Notes: generated by a model not told the origin, from the letters alone. A stretch of DNA of 64,000 bases from Tichowtungia aerotolerans (GCF_009905215.1 NZ_CP047593.1:2918900-2982899), one strand, 5' to 3'; shown: positions 52,309 to 61,302, counted from the first letter of the stretch. Numbers and translations are program-made.

Positions 52309-54099
52309 ATGATGAAACGATGGATAATAGGTGGGTTGATTGCCATGGTAATGGGGACAGCCAATGCAGTGTTGCTTGTACACGAAGACTTCGAGGGAAT
52401 GGCAATGGGGGGAAACCCGGGATCTGCTTCGGAGTTTGGGGTTGGTATCTCCGGGTGGGGTAATTCACTGGGAAGTTATGGTGACTCGTGGGTGACCAAT
52501 TCATTGGTATTTGGATCGTATGCGGTTGGAAGCAACGCTCTGTATATTACTAAAAATAGTACTGGTGGTGCTTTGTCATTTGATACTGCAACGACAGGAA
52601 TCAGCACTGGAGCAATGTATATCAGTATGTTGTTCAAAGGGACTTCATCTGATCTTGCGGCTGCGAGTTTTTTTCAAGTGAGAAATAGTGACAATAACTT
52701 CCGCGTTTCACCATTGGCTGCTGGCACTGCCGATACAGGAATCGGGGTGGCTTACGGAGGAACCACATATTATGAAGATAACGGTAATACGTTGATGAAT
52801 AATGATCTGTATATGGTGATTGCAAAATTCGATGGGTTGGGGGCGGCTGGTGGAACTTCTACAATCTGGGCAATTGATGACGAGACGTTTAACGCGATTG
52901 TATCTGGAGGAATTTCTGAGGCCGAGCTAAGTGCAAATGCATATCTGCACGCTTCGGGCGTTGATACGGAAACGCTTGTTTTGAACTCAACCGTAACATT
53001 TAATCTTTTTGCAGGGGGGGAAGCTCAATATAGAATTGATGAAATAAAAATTGGAACCTCGTTGGAGGATGTTGTCGGAGTTGAGTTGACCGGAGGATTT
53101 CTTTTAGTTCATGAAGATTTTGAAGATATGGTTATTGGGGATAACCCGGGAACGGTTTCTTCTTCTGCATGCGGCGCCGGGATTGTTGATTGGGGAAATT
53201 CTTTGGGTTCCAACGGTGATGCATGGATTACGAATTCTCTTGTCTTCAACACTTATTTGACCGGCAATAATGCCCTGTATGTAACAGATTATAGTGGAGG
53301 GTCCTTAACGTTTACAACTCTTACTGAAGGGGTTACGAATGGCCCAATGTTTGTCAGTATGGTTTTTAGCGGAACGGCTAACGATTTAACGGCCGCAAGC
53401 TTTATGCAAATGCGTAGAATTACAGGATCACTTGATTTTCGAGTTTGTCCACTTGCTTCAGGAACCTCGGATTTTGGGTTGGGGGTTGCTTACGCAAGTT
53501 CAGCCTACAAAGAAGATAACAGCGATACATTAATGAATAATGGAACCTACATGGTTATTGCCAAATTTGATGGCTTGGGTTCAACTGCTGGAAATGCTTC
53601 AGTTTGGGCTATTGACACAAACATTTTTTATAATATCAAAAGTGGAGGGATTACAGAAGCTGAACTGGATGCGCATGCTTACCTTCGGGCTTCTGGAACA
53701 GATTCAACCTTCTTGACTCTTGGCGAGAATGACCAGTTTATGTTGGCTTTTGGCGGTGAAGCTCAGTATACAATTGATGAAATCAAAATTGGGACTTCGC
53801 TGGAATCGGTAACGGTTCCGTTAACCACAACGGGGCCGGTTTTTTCATCCATCGTCAGTTTGGACTCAGTTAGTAATGTTGTGAGAATGATTTTTTACGC
53901 ATCTTCCCCATCAGATACTTATCCTTTGGTTTCTACAAACCTGACGACTGGCAAGTGGGAAACTGTAGCGCATTCGGATGATGGCGTGAATGCGTTTATT
54001 ATAACTAATCTTTCTTACTCCTCTCTGTCTGGCTCAAACCGGGTTATTTTCTTGCAAGCTGATGCAGAAACAAAATTTTTCGGTATTGGCGGAGAGTGA
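52309..54099 (+). CDS. Secreted protein with two tandem LamG-like domains
   Basis: 596 aa with a signal peptide (about 1-20, LIAMVMGTANAV). Two domains of about 235 aa are clear internal duplicates: LLVHEDFEGMAMGGNPGS… to IDEIKIGTSLEDV (about 22-258) and LLVHEDFEDMVIGDNPGT… to IDEIKIGTSLESV (about 264-500). A ~90-residue C-terminal beta module follows. The domain is shared with 43888-44733. No catalytic residues are recognised; polymer binding on the surface is the likely role. Its own operator suggests a second transcription unit of the LacI regulon. AAGGAG precedes the ATG. Confidence 0.7.
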   Translation: MMKRWIIGGLIAMVMGTANAVLLVHEDFEGMAMGGNPGSASEFGVGISGWGNSLGSYGDSWVTNSLVFGSYAVGSNALYITKNSTGGALSFDTATTGISTGAMYISMLFKGTSSDLAAASFFQVRNSDNNFRVSPLAAGTADTGIGVAYGGTTYYEDNGNTLMNNDLYMVIAKFDGLGAAGGTSTIWAIDDETFNAIVSGGISEAELSANAYLHASGVDTETLVLNSTVTFNLFAGGEAQYRIDEIKIGTSLEDVVGVELTGGFLLVHEDFEDMVIGDNPGTVSSSACGAGIVDWGNSLGSNGDAWITNSLVFNTYLTGNNALYVTDYSGGSLTFTTLTEGVTNGPMFVSMVFSGTANDLTAASFMQMRRITGSLDFRVCPLASGTSDFGLGVAYASSAYKEDNSDTLMNNGTYMVIAKFDGLGSTAGNASVWAIDTNIFYNIKSGGITEAELDAHAYLRASGTDSTFLTLGENDQFMLAFGGEAQYTIDEIKIGTSLESVTVPLTTTGPVFSSIVSLDSVSNVVRMIFYASSPSDTYPLVSTNLTTGKWETVAHSDDGVNAFIITNLSYSSLSGSNRVIFLQADAETKFFGIGGE

Positions 54100-54183
54100 T
54101 AACTTGGTATCTCTAGTCGAGATGTTGATATCAGTATATAAATTTGTGAAAGAAGATGATATTTTGGAATATCTAATAGTTAG

Positions 54184-55536
54184 ATGGGGTATTGTATGAA
54201 AATTTTAGATTCAAAAAAATTGTTTTGTTTTGTTCTGCTTGCTTTTTTTTCTGTAAATTCATCCGCCTTTGTGAGCGTTAAAGATTATGGGGCGGTTGGT
54301 GATGGAGTAACTGATGATACGGTTGCGATACAGTCGGCGTTAACCAATGCTCTAGAAATTTATTTTCCGGCTGGTGTATATGTGCTCAGTGATGGCTTGG
54401 ATCTGCCTCCATCTGTAATTTTGAAAGGAGATGGTGCTCCAAATTTAGCTCCATTTCCGCTTGTCGGAGATGATAAAGTGTATTTGAGTCCAGGGCAGGT
54501 TTCGCGGTTGCCGGGTACAACTCTTTTGTTTAAAGGGACTGGTTCAAAAAGTATAACGACTTCGCGGTCGGATATATTTAGCTCTATGCATTATTCCGTA
54601 AAAACTACTGAGGCGTATCCATATTCCATTTCAGATCTTGCCATAGTACAAGATGTGAATGTGTATGACGGCGGAGCACTAACCACTCCGGCGAATGACA
54701 ACTGTTCTGACTTTGATGTGGGGCTTCTGGTACACGACTCTGCTGTGGGAACTGTTCGCAATGTAACCATTTTTGGCTATTTTGATAAAGCGGGACTTTG
54801 TGTTATTTCAGACGGAATAGGAAGTAATCCGGATTATAATACATTTTGGAATTGTTCATTTATGGGGAATTATGGAGTAACCTTGCTTGGATCTGATAAT
54901 ACTGGTGGTGCTGGACTTTCTGGTACTCAGTTTTATGGATGCGATATTTTTGCAAATGACTATCATTCGCGCGGCGATGCTTCCTGGGGGACTGCAGCTT
55001 TGTATATCGATGGCGGTATCAGTTCAACATCGTCAATTAATGGGCATTATTTTTTTGGAGGTTGTATTCGAACTTATCGAGATCGGGCGGTTCGATTGGA
55101 GCATGCATCTAATGTAACATTCCAGGGCGTCATATTTGAATTGTCGCCGTGGACTCGCGGTGGTGCATATGCATCTTATGCTGATGAGGAAGGGTGGATT
55201 CAAGGAACGGCGGACACTAGGGATGTTTCCTTAATAAGTTGTCGACATCGCGATCTTAAACTTCAAGAGTTGAGTGAATCGATGACCGACGGAAGGTTGT
55301 TTGTTGTTAATGATAGCATGGGAGCTATTTCGACATATGCGGACGGGAAATCTGTACGGCTTAATGCACTTCCTGGTTATGATCCGACTGTACAGTTTAC
55401 GGATGACGCTACCTCAAGAGTCAGTGGGTGGGTTGTTCGAATGGATGTTTCGGCAGAAAACTGTTTGGAATTCCGCTATGGAAACAGTGCCAAGCTGAGA
55501 ATTACAACGAATGCTACACCTGTAATAATTGACTGA
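54184..55536 (+). CDS. Secreted right-handed beta-helix protein (Pectate_lyase_3 type)
   Basis: 450 aa. After a signal peptide (about 5-28, start MGYCMKILDSKKL; ATG 54196 is an alternative start) comes SVKDYGAVGDGVTDDTVAIQSAL, the signature of Pectate_lyase_3/glycosyl hydrolase 28-like beta-helices, and then Asn-rich helix rungs (DLAIVQDVNVYDGG, GTVRNVTIFGYFDKAGLCVI, TFWNCSFMGNYGVTL). Could be a polysaccharide lyase/hydrolase or a binding protein. It is about 65% similar by eye to the next gene, a tandem duplicate. Lies behind the 52262 operator unit with an 84-bp gap. Confidence 0.75.
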   Translation: MGYCMKILDSKKLFCFVLLAFFSVNSSAFVSVKDYGAVGDGVTDDTVAIQSALTNALEIYFPAGVYVLSDGLDLPPSVILKGDGAPNLAPFPLVGDDKVYLSPGQVSRLPGTTLLFKGTGSKSITTSRSDIFSSMHYSVKTTEAYPYSISDLAIVQDVNVYDGGALTTPANDNCSDFDVGLLVHDSAVGTVRNVTIFGYFDKAGLCVISDGIGSNPDYNTFWNCSFMGNYGVTLLGSDNTGGAGLSGTQFYGCDIFANDYHSRGDASWGTAALYIDGGISSTSSINGHYFFGGCIRTYRDRAVRLEHASNVTFQGVIFELSPWTRGGAYASYADEEGWIQGTADTRDVSLISCRHRDLKLQELSESMTDGRLFVVNDSMGAISTYADGKSVRLNALPGYDPTVQFTDDATSRVSGWVVRMDVSAENCLEFRYGNSAKLRITTNATPVIID

Positions 55537-55785
55537 AGTAGTCGAAAAATACGGAGTGCCTTTTAGCGAGATTGGCGCAAAATCCCCGCGGCTTATCGCG
55601 GGGATGAATGCGTCCCTCATCAGGGGGTAAATGGGGATATGCTCCTTGACGGGAAATTTCCGTCTGCCGCTTGTGGCGTGAGAGGGCCGACGGAAATGTT
55701 CCGTGGCTTGCCGCGGAAATCGTTGGATGAAAGGATGTTTTTACTAGAGATGGTGCTTTTTCAGAATTTCCTTGAAAAATTTAAA
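55537..55785 (+). promoter_or_regulatory. Hairpin-rich leader before the second beta-helix gene
   Basis: Three stems follow each other: CCCCGCG/CGCGGGG (55584-55603), GACGG/CCGTC around GAAATTT (55648-55664), and GACGGAA/TTCCGT near 55691-55708, with CCGCGG nearby. The region can be read as a 5' extension of the next gene from ATG 55639, but that extension lacks a signal and precedes a good signal peptide, so it is treated as a leader. Confidence 0.4.
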
Positions 55786-57132
55786 ATGAAGCAATTTGTA
55801 TTTATAGGGGTATTCCTGTTAAGCGTGGCCTGCTTTGGAACGCTGACTTTTAGCATGGTTGGCGTTCCGCCAGGGTATGTGAATGTTAAGGAATATGGAG
55901 CCGTAGGCGATGGGGTAACGGATGATACTGTTGCGATTCGTTCCGCACTTCAGGTTTGTAAAAAAGTTTATTTCCCTGCTGGTGTGTATGTTTTGACAAA
56001 TGGATTTGAACTGTCTCAATCCATCATAATTATGGGAGCTGGTACGCCGGCTCTTGCTCCGTTTCCCTTGAGAGACGATGATAAGCGTTTTTTACGATCA
56101 GGGTCTGTTCCTAACCTGCCGGGAACTGTTCTTCTTTTTAGAGGAACAGGGCAGGCAGTCCTGCATACAGTTCGCCAAGATACTTTCAGTTCGATGCGGT
56201 ATGCTCTAAAAACACACCCCAACTCGCCTTTTTTTATTTCAGATCTAGCTATTGTTTTGGATGTTCAGGTATTTAATGAAGAAGGCCTGCTGACGACTCC
56301 GGAGGATGATCAATCGGCCGATTACGATGTGGGACTTTTGATAGATAATTCTTCAGCAGGTACGGTCCAAAATGTTGCAGTTTTCGGATATTGGAATAAA
56401 GCAGGGCTTTGTGTTGTGTCGCGCGGGGATACTATCATTCCTGATTGTAATACATTCTGGAATTGCTCTTTTATGGGAGATCGTGGTGTGGCATTAGTTG
56501 GTTCTGGTAGCGTTCTTGGGCCGAAACTTTCCAGTACACGATTTTATGGATGCGATATCTTTGCTGGCGACCATCATAAGCGGGGAACTGCTTGGGGAAC
56601 GACTGCGCTTTATATCGATGGCATAGCTGAAACCAGTTCGGTGATCAGTGGACACTCTTTTTATGGAGGTTGTGTGCGCACTTATTTGAACCAGGCTGTT
56701 AAATTGGATCACGTGTCTCATGTAGCGTTTTTTGGAACTGTTTTTGAGTTGCCACCATGGAATTCCGGAGGTGTCGAGTTGGTACGAGTTAATGACTCGG
56801 GGTGTGTTGTCGGGACTGCTGATACGAAAGATATATCATTTGTTTCTTGTCGCCATCGTGGACTTGGGTTCTCAAAATTAGCTCAGGTGATGACGAATGG
56901 GAATATGTTTGTTGTGAATGATAATCATCACACGGTGGCATGTTATGGTGATGGCAAAGCAGTTCGGATCATGGCCATTCCTGGTCTTGACCCAGTACTC
57001 CAGTTAACAGACGATACTGAATCGAGTAATAGTGGATGGACCATTCGCATGGATGTTTCAGAGAGAAATATTCTTAATGTTCGATATAATAATGCATCCA
57101 AATATTCAATTCTAACGGGAGAATTGGATTGA
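55786..57132 (+). CDS. Secreted right-handed beta-helix protein, paralogue
   Basis: 448 aa from ATG 55786, where a signal peptide begins (KQFVFIGVFLLSVACFG). NVKEYGAVGDGVTDDTVAIRSAL and the following rungs (DLAIVLDVQVFNEEG, GTVQNVAVFGYWNKAGLCVV, TFWNCSFMGDRGVAL, TRFYGCDIFAGDHH) run colinear with the preceding gene over its whole length. So it arose by tandem duplication. A longer frame from 55639 is open but would bury the signal peptide. Role as for its neighbour: lyase or hydrolase of the regulon's polymer, unproven. Confidence 0.72.
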   Translation: MKQFVFIGVFLLSVACFGTLTFSMVGVPPGYVNVKEYGAVGDGVTDDTVAIRSALQVCKKVYFPAGVYVLTNGFELSQSIIIMGAGTPALAPFPLRDDDKRFLRSGSVPNLPGTVLLFRGTGQAVLHTVRQDTFSSMRYALKTHPNSPFFISDLAIVLDVQVFNEEGLLTTPEDDQSADYDVGLLIDNSSAGTVQNVAVFGYWNKAGLCVVSRGDTIIPDCNTFWNCSFMGDRGVALVGSGSVLGPKLSSTRFYGCDIFAGDHHKRGTAWGTTALYIDGIAETSSVISGHSFYGGCVRTYLNQAVKLDHVSHVAFFGTVFELPPWNSGGVELVRVNDSGCVVGTADTKDISFVSCRHRGLGFSKLAQVMTNGNMFVVNDNHHTVACYGDGKAVRIMAIPGLDPVLQLTDDTESSNSGWTIRMDVSERNILNVRYNNASKYSILTGELD

Positions 57133-57492
57133 TTTCTCTACAGAATTGTACTCAGGCTTAATGCATTGCAATTTGCAGTGAAACTATAATTTATAATTTT
57201 CACAAAAATCTTCAGGTAATTGTTTGGAATATTTAAAAGATTTACATCAAGGCTACATGGCGAGCTCTTGCTCTTTGGTTGTTCGTGAATATTTTTAAAA
57301 TATTATCTTGTTATATGGTGTGATTTTTTTACTTAATTTATATTGTTATTCTGGACATCTTATTTAAATATTTTTTTGTGATTGTGCCGTTTCTTGCTCC
57401 CAGAATATATGGGTTTATTTTTACAAGCAGTGTCTTTTCCCCCGTGTCAGGTTTCGGTGTTTCGCTGGGTTTTGTTTTGTGAGGGGAAACGG
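57133..57492. other. AT-rich gap, nothing recognised
   Basis: 360 bp. No gene, promoter consensus or repeat is convincing. It separates the LacI regulon from the remnant of a second integrative element. Confidence 0.5.
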
Positions 57493-57900
57493 GTGCCTTT
57501 AACAAAAAAGGTTGAATCTCTTGAAGCAATTGCTCAGCACAACCGGGATCTCCTGAAAAGGCTTTTGGCATTGTTTGAGCGTTCGCTGTGCCAAAAGGAT
57601 ATTAGTCACAAGGAGATGCTGGGAACAATCAACAAACGTTTCGATCAGATTGAAAAATCAATTGTTCCCAATGCGGTCCGTGGTGCCGGAACGCTTTCTT
57701 CTGCTTCTATCGGTGGAAAGACGCGTTCGGCTAAATACGAACCCTGCTATGAAGAGGCCCGTGAATTCATTCGCGAGTATCATGAAAAACATCCCTCAGT
57801 CAGCTTTACCCAGGCCCGAAAGCGGGCCGCACATCATCTGGCTTTGTCTCTTGGCACCTTGAGAAGCCACATAAAAAAAGAAGATTTTGCTGATTGGTAA
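57493..57900 (+). CDS. Small helical protein with HTH-like C-terminus
   Basis: 135 aa from GTG 57493, which has GAGGGGAAA upstream; a longer frame from 57382 has no ribosome site. The N-terminal half is a coiled-coil helix (KKVESLEAIAQHNRDLLKRLLALFERS). The C-terminal part (YEEAREFIREYHEKHPSVSFTQARKRAAHHLALSLGTLRSHIKK) looks like a DNA-binding helical bundle as in small regulators of integrative elements. Followed at once by a strong terminator. Confidence 0.5.
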   Translation: MPLTKKVESLEAIAQHNRDLLKRLLALFERSLCQKDISHKEMLGTINKRFDQIEKSIVPNAVRGAGTLSSASIGGKTRSAKYEPCYEEAREFIREYHEKHPSVSFTQARKRAAHHLALSLGTLRSHIKKEDFADW

Positions 57901-57907
57901 AAAAAGT

Positions 57908-57940
57908 GGGCGACGTGCCCGCCACGTCGCCCATTTTTTT
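57908..57940 (+). terminator. Rho-independent terminator
   Basis: Perfect 10-bp stem GGGCGACGTG / CACGTCGCCC, 5-nt loop, then A and seven T. It ends the transcript of the 57493 gene. Confidence 0.9.
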
Positions 57941-57979
57941 CTGATAAGACCTGTTCCGTACTTAACGCGGGGCAGGTTT

Positions 57980-57987
57980 TTTTGCTC
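57980..57987. repeat. Target-site duplication TTTTGCTC (left)
   Basis: Identical to 59430-59437 on the other side of the IS256-family element; 8 bp is the usual size for this family. Confidence 0.8.
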
Positions 57988-59429
57988 GATAGCGTATTAA
58001 ATCTTTCGCACATTTGAATTGGGGTTCTCCCGGCTGGTAAAACCAGCCGTGTGTCAGCAAACACAAGGAGAACCAAATGGATAGAGACCAAAAGACGACG
58101 GAAGATACCACGAAAAAGATCATCGAAATTGACGACTCGGCTGTGCGGGGACATCTGCAGGAGCTGGTGAGAGGCTCCGTTGAGGAGACGCTCAACGGCC
58201 TGCTGGATGCCGAAGCGGATACCCTGTGCGGAGCAAAACGCTATGAGCGAAGCCCGGATCGGGTGGATTCTCGTGCGGGCCATTACGAGCGTGGACTGGA
58301 GACACAAGCCGGCAGTGTGAAGCTCAAAGTACCCAAGCTTCGCAGCATTCCCTTTGAGACACAGATCATTGAACGCTATCGTCGTCGTGAAAGCTCCGTC
58401 GAAGAAGCGTTGATGGAGATGTATCTGGCCGGGGTGTCGGTTCGCCGTGTTGAAGATATTACGCAGGCACTGTGGGGCACGCGAGTCAGCCCGGGAACGG
58501 TCAGTAACCTGAACCAAAAAGTTTATGAACGCATCGAGAAGTGGCGGACACGCCCGATTGATGGCGAGTATCCGTACGTCTATCTCGACGGGATCTGCCT
58601 GAAGCGCAGCTGGGGCGGCGAAGTGAAGAACGTATCGGTTCTGGTCGCTATTGGAGTCAATGCGGAAGGCTATCGAGAGATTCTTGGTGCCGCCGAAGGC
58701 GAGAAGGAAGACAAGGCCGGATGGCAAGCATTCTTGCGCGATCTGAAGGAGCGGGGGCTCAAAGGGGTTCGCTTGATCGTCAGCGATAAATGCCTTGGGT
58801 TGGTGGAATCGGTCGCCGAGGTTTATCCATCCGCCGACTGGCAACGTTGCGTGGTTCACTGGTACCGCAACATCTTCCAGAATGTACCGCGCCAGAAAGT
58901 CAAAGCAGTCGCTGCCATGCTCAAAGCAATTCATGCCCAGGAAGACCGCGAAGCGGCCTTGGAAAAGGCTCAGGCAGTCGTAGAAAAGCTAAAAGGCATG
59001 AAGCTGAACAAAGCGGCCGATCACGTGCAACGAACCGTAGACGAAACACTGAGCTATATGAGCTATCCCGAGGAGCATTGGCGGCGCATCCGCACCAACA
59101 ATCCGTTGGAGCGGATTATGCGCGAGATCCGGCGACGTACCCGCGTAGTCGGCAGCTTTCCTGACGGACAGTCCGCGCTGATGCTGGTCGCAGCTCGTCT
59201 ACGCCACATCGCAGGCACCAAATGGGGGACGCGCCGCTACCTGAACATGACCCGACTCTACGAACTGGAACAACTCAAGAAGAATGCCGCATAGGCGGCC
59301 TCGGGCTTCGACCCAACTCCGACGAGTTATATGACCCATTCTCGTTGGCCCGAAGCCCAGAGGCCGCCCCGAACAACAGAATTTATGGAGAACTCCAAAA
59401 CGAAAGTGCGAAAGATTCTGGACACTACC
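57988..59429 (+). mobile_element. IS256-family insertion sequence (complete)
   Basis: 1442 bp. Ends are imperfect inverted repeats of about 40 bp: GATAGCGTATTAAATCTTTC at the left, and GGTAGTGTCCAGAATCTTTC reading inward from the right, both continuing with GCAC and ending in TTCTCC. It is flanked by the direct repeat TTTTGCTC. Removing it restores a continuous leader in front of the AlpA-like gene at 59461. Confidence 0.88.
58077..59294 (+). CDS. IS256-family (Mutator-like) transposase
   Basis: 405 aa. Features of the family: LVRGSVEETLNGLLDAEADTLCGA (about 26-49), RYRRRESSVEEALMEMYLAGVSVRRV (about 101-126), the first catalytic Asp in YVYLDGICLKRSWGG (about 167-181), the second in LIVSDKCLGLVE (about 236-247), and Glu in RTNNPLERIMREIRRRTRVVGSFPDG (about 341-366). 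The length is normal, the frame is intact, and AAGGAG precedes the ATG. It is presumably active. Confidence 0.93.
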   Translation: MDRDQKTTEDTTKKIIEIDDSAVRGHLQELVRGSVEETLNGLLDAEADTLCGAKRYERSPDRVDSRAGHYERGLETQAGSVKLKVPKLRSIPFETQIIERYRRRESSVEEALMEMYLAGVSVRRVEDITQALWGTRVSPGTVSNLNQKVYERIEKWRTRPIDGEYPYVYLDGICLKRSWGGEVKNVSVLVAIGVNAEGYREILGAAEGEKEDKAGWQAFLRDLKERGLKGVRLIVSDKCLGLVESVAEVYPSADWQRCVVHWYRNIFQNVPRQKVKAVAAMLKAIHAQEDREAALEKAQAVVEKLKGMKLNKAADHVQRTVDETLSYMSYPEEHWRRIRTNNPLERIMREIRRRTRVVGSFPDGQSALMLVAARLRHIAGTKWGTRRYLNMTRLYELEQLKKNAA

Positions 59430-59437
59430 TTTTGCTC
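59430..59437. repeat. Target-site duplication TTTTGCTC (right)
   Basis: Pairs with 57980-57987 across the IS256-family element. Confidence 0.8.
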
Positions 59438-59460
59438 CGAAAACCAAAGGAGCAGAACAA

Positions 59461-59765
59461 TGAATGAATCCGTAACCAACGAGCAGGTTATTCAGGCGGT
59501 CTTCACCGCCACCGACGAAGCCAAAGAACACGCCTTAGAAATCCTTGAAGGTAGGGCAGGTTCGCCGAACCTGCCGCAAGACAATGATCCACTCCTGCTC
59601 CGCATGGGCGAAGCAGCAGAAATGTTGAACGTGAGCCGTGCCACGCTCTGGCGCACCATCAAAGCCGGCAGTCTGGAAAAAGTGGAACTTTATCCCGGCT
59701 CATTCCGCCTTCGTCGCTCCGACATCATCGCTTTGGTCAATAATCGCACAGCAGGAACACGATGA
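59461..59765 (+). CDS. AlpA/excisionase-like HTH protein, paralogue
   Basis: 101 aa from ATG 59461 (AAAGGAGCAG upstream; an earlier in-frame start at 59331 lies inside the insertion sequence). RMGEAAEMLNVSRATLWRTIKAG.LEKVELYPG.FRLRRSDIIALV is almost the same as in 19387-19707. The linker is again a translated hairpin repeat, here the perfect GGTAGGGCAGGTTCGCC / GAACCTGCC copy (59550-59575). The insertion sequence cuts its upstream region 24 bp before the start codon, so its promoter may be lost or replaced. Confidence 0.72.
59550..59575. repeat. Dispersed hairpin repeat, in-frame inside the AlpA paralogue
   Basis: GGTAGGGCAGGTTCGCC then GAACCTGCC: perfect GGCAGGTTC stem. It occupies the same linker position as a different family member in the AlpA-like gene at 19387. 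Confidence 0.55.
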
Positions 59766-59779
59766 TGTTTTCCCGTAAA

Positions 59780-59803
59780 GTAGGACAGTGCTTCCAGCCT
59801 GTC
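59780..59803. repeat. Dispersed miniature hairpin repeat
   Basis: GTAGGACAGTGC then TTCCAGCCTGTC, one base different from 19733-19756 and in the same place behind an AlpA-like gene. The sequence beyond, to 60005, holds no recognisable gene. Confidence 0.5.
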
Positions 59804-60005
59804 TTCCCCGCAGAGTTTTTTGTAGACGCGACCTTCGCGGGCGTTACAGCCCGGGCGTCGCGCTCCCCTTTGCGCTCTATGCGTTCTCTCGCGGCTAATC
59901 CAATCCGTGTCCATCCGTCTTCATCCGCGGTTGATCTTCTTTTTGTGCCTTTTTGTGGCCAATCAATTTCCGTGTCTTCGGTGTGTTCCGTGGTTCAGCC
60001 TTTCG

Positions 60006-61295
60006 GGCTCTTCCTCAAGGGCGGGGGCAAGGGCGATCCCTGACTGCTAAGGTAGCAGTTGGAATAAAAAGGAGATCGCTATGCCCCCAAGAGAAGATAG
60101 ACCTGGTCGGCCCCGGCATCAAGGTTCATTCCGTAGTCCGCCACGGTGGCGTGATGATTCATGCCGAGTACGTTGGCCCGGTGGCCTGTCCGCAATGCAG
60201 TTCAGAGCAGCTGCGCACTAAGGATCGATTTGTACGGAAGCTGCGTCATGAAAGCATTGGAACGAAAAACACCTGGCTGTACTTGACGCTGCGTAAATAT
60301 CGCTGCGAAGACTGCAGACGCTATTTTAGGGCCCGAGTGCCCGGCCTGCTGCCGTACCGGCGCAGTACCGAGATGTTCCGACAGGAGATCTTTATGGATC
60401 ACCGTGACGGCATCAGCCAGCAACAGCTGCACCGCACCCGGCGGATCGGATCCGCTACTGTCGAGCGGTGGTTTCATGACCATCTGGAGCTTAAAGAGAA
60501 GATGTTTTCCAGCCGGTTGTGCCCGACGGTTCTGGGTATTGATGAACACTTCTTCACCAAGAAGCAGGGATACGCAACGACCTTCTGTGACCTGCAGAAG
60601 CATCGGATATTCGAGGTAGCCAAGGGACGATCGGAGCACTCCCTGCATAGCGCTCTGATGCGAATGAAAGGCCGAGAGCGCGTTCAGGTGGTCTGTATCG
60701 ACCTTTCATCAAGCTATCGCAGCTTGGCTCGGAAGTATTTCCCGAATGCATTGATCGTCAGCGATCGGTTCCATGTGGTGCGAACCGTCATCCGCCATTT
60801 CCTCGACACATGGAAGCTACTTGACCCTGTAGGGCGTAAAAACCGTGGGCTGCTATCGCTGATGCGCCGAAAAGGCGAAAACCTGCGCCCGGAGCAGCAA
60901 GCCCGTCTGGAGCGATATTTTGAGCAGAACCCAGCGATTGGTATGGTGTACAAGGCCAAAGAGGAGCTATGCGAACTGCTCAACCAGAAGCATCGAACAC
61001 AAAAGGACTGCCGGCCGCTAATCTCACGCCTGCTGTACTGGATCGATCAGCTGCGCAACAGTCCATTCGAGCCGTTGCGCACGCTGGGGGCCACATTGAG
61101 TTCCTGGCGCGATGAGATCGCCCGGATGTGGAGGTTCACCCGCAACAACGGCATTACAGAAGGCTTCCATACCAAGATGGAGCTGATTCAAAGGAGAGCC
61201 TACGGCTTTAGGAATTTCAGCAATTACAGATTGAGAGTAATTGTGATGTGTGGTTAATAAAAATTCGCCCTTGCCCCCGTCTTTGGGGAAGAGCC
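60006..61295 (+). mobile_element. ISL3-family insertion sequence, copy 2 (start codon region altered)
   Basis: 1290 bp, one base longer than the copy at 37776-39064 and otherwise nearly identical, in opposite orientation. Ends: GGCTCTTCCTCAAGGGCGGG at the left, GGCTCTTCCCCAAAGACGGG inward from the right. The flanks CCTTTCG and GAAAGG are inverted, not direct, so no target duplication is seen. The right end is 7 bp from the CCA end of tRNA-Met. Confidence 0.88.
60081..61257 (+). pseudogene. ISL3-family transposase, copy 2, frameshifted directly after its start codon
   Basis: The start region reads ATGCCCCCAAGAG with five C, where copy 1 has ATGCCCCAAGAG with four. The ribosome site GGAGAT and ATG 60081 are kept, but the ATG is now out of frame with the other 390 codons, which are intact and identical in protein sequence. 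In-frame reading is possible only from upstream (ATG 59953, outside the element) or by a +1 slip on the C run. It is therefore probably silent or expressed weakly. Confidence 0.72.
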
Positions 61296-61302
61296 GAAAG
61301 GG

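Noticed and set aside
59953-60080. Upstream start for transposase copy 2 as the normal gene start
   Set aside because: It lies mostly outside the insertion sequence. Copy 1 shows the normal start, and the one-base C insertion explains the shift.
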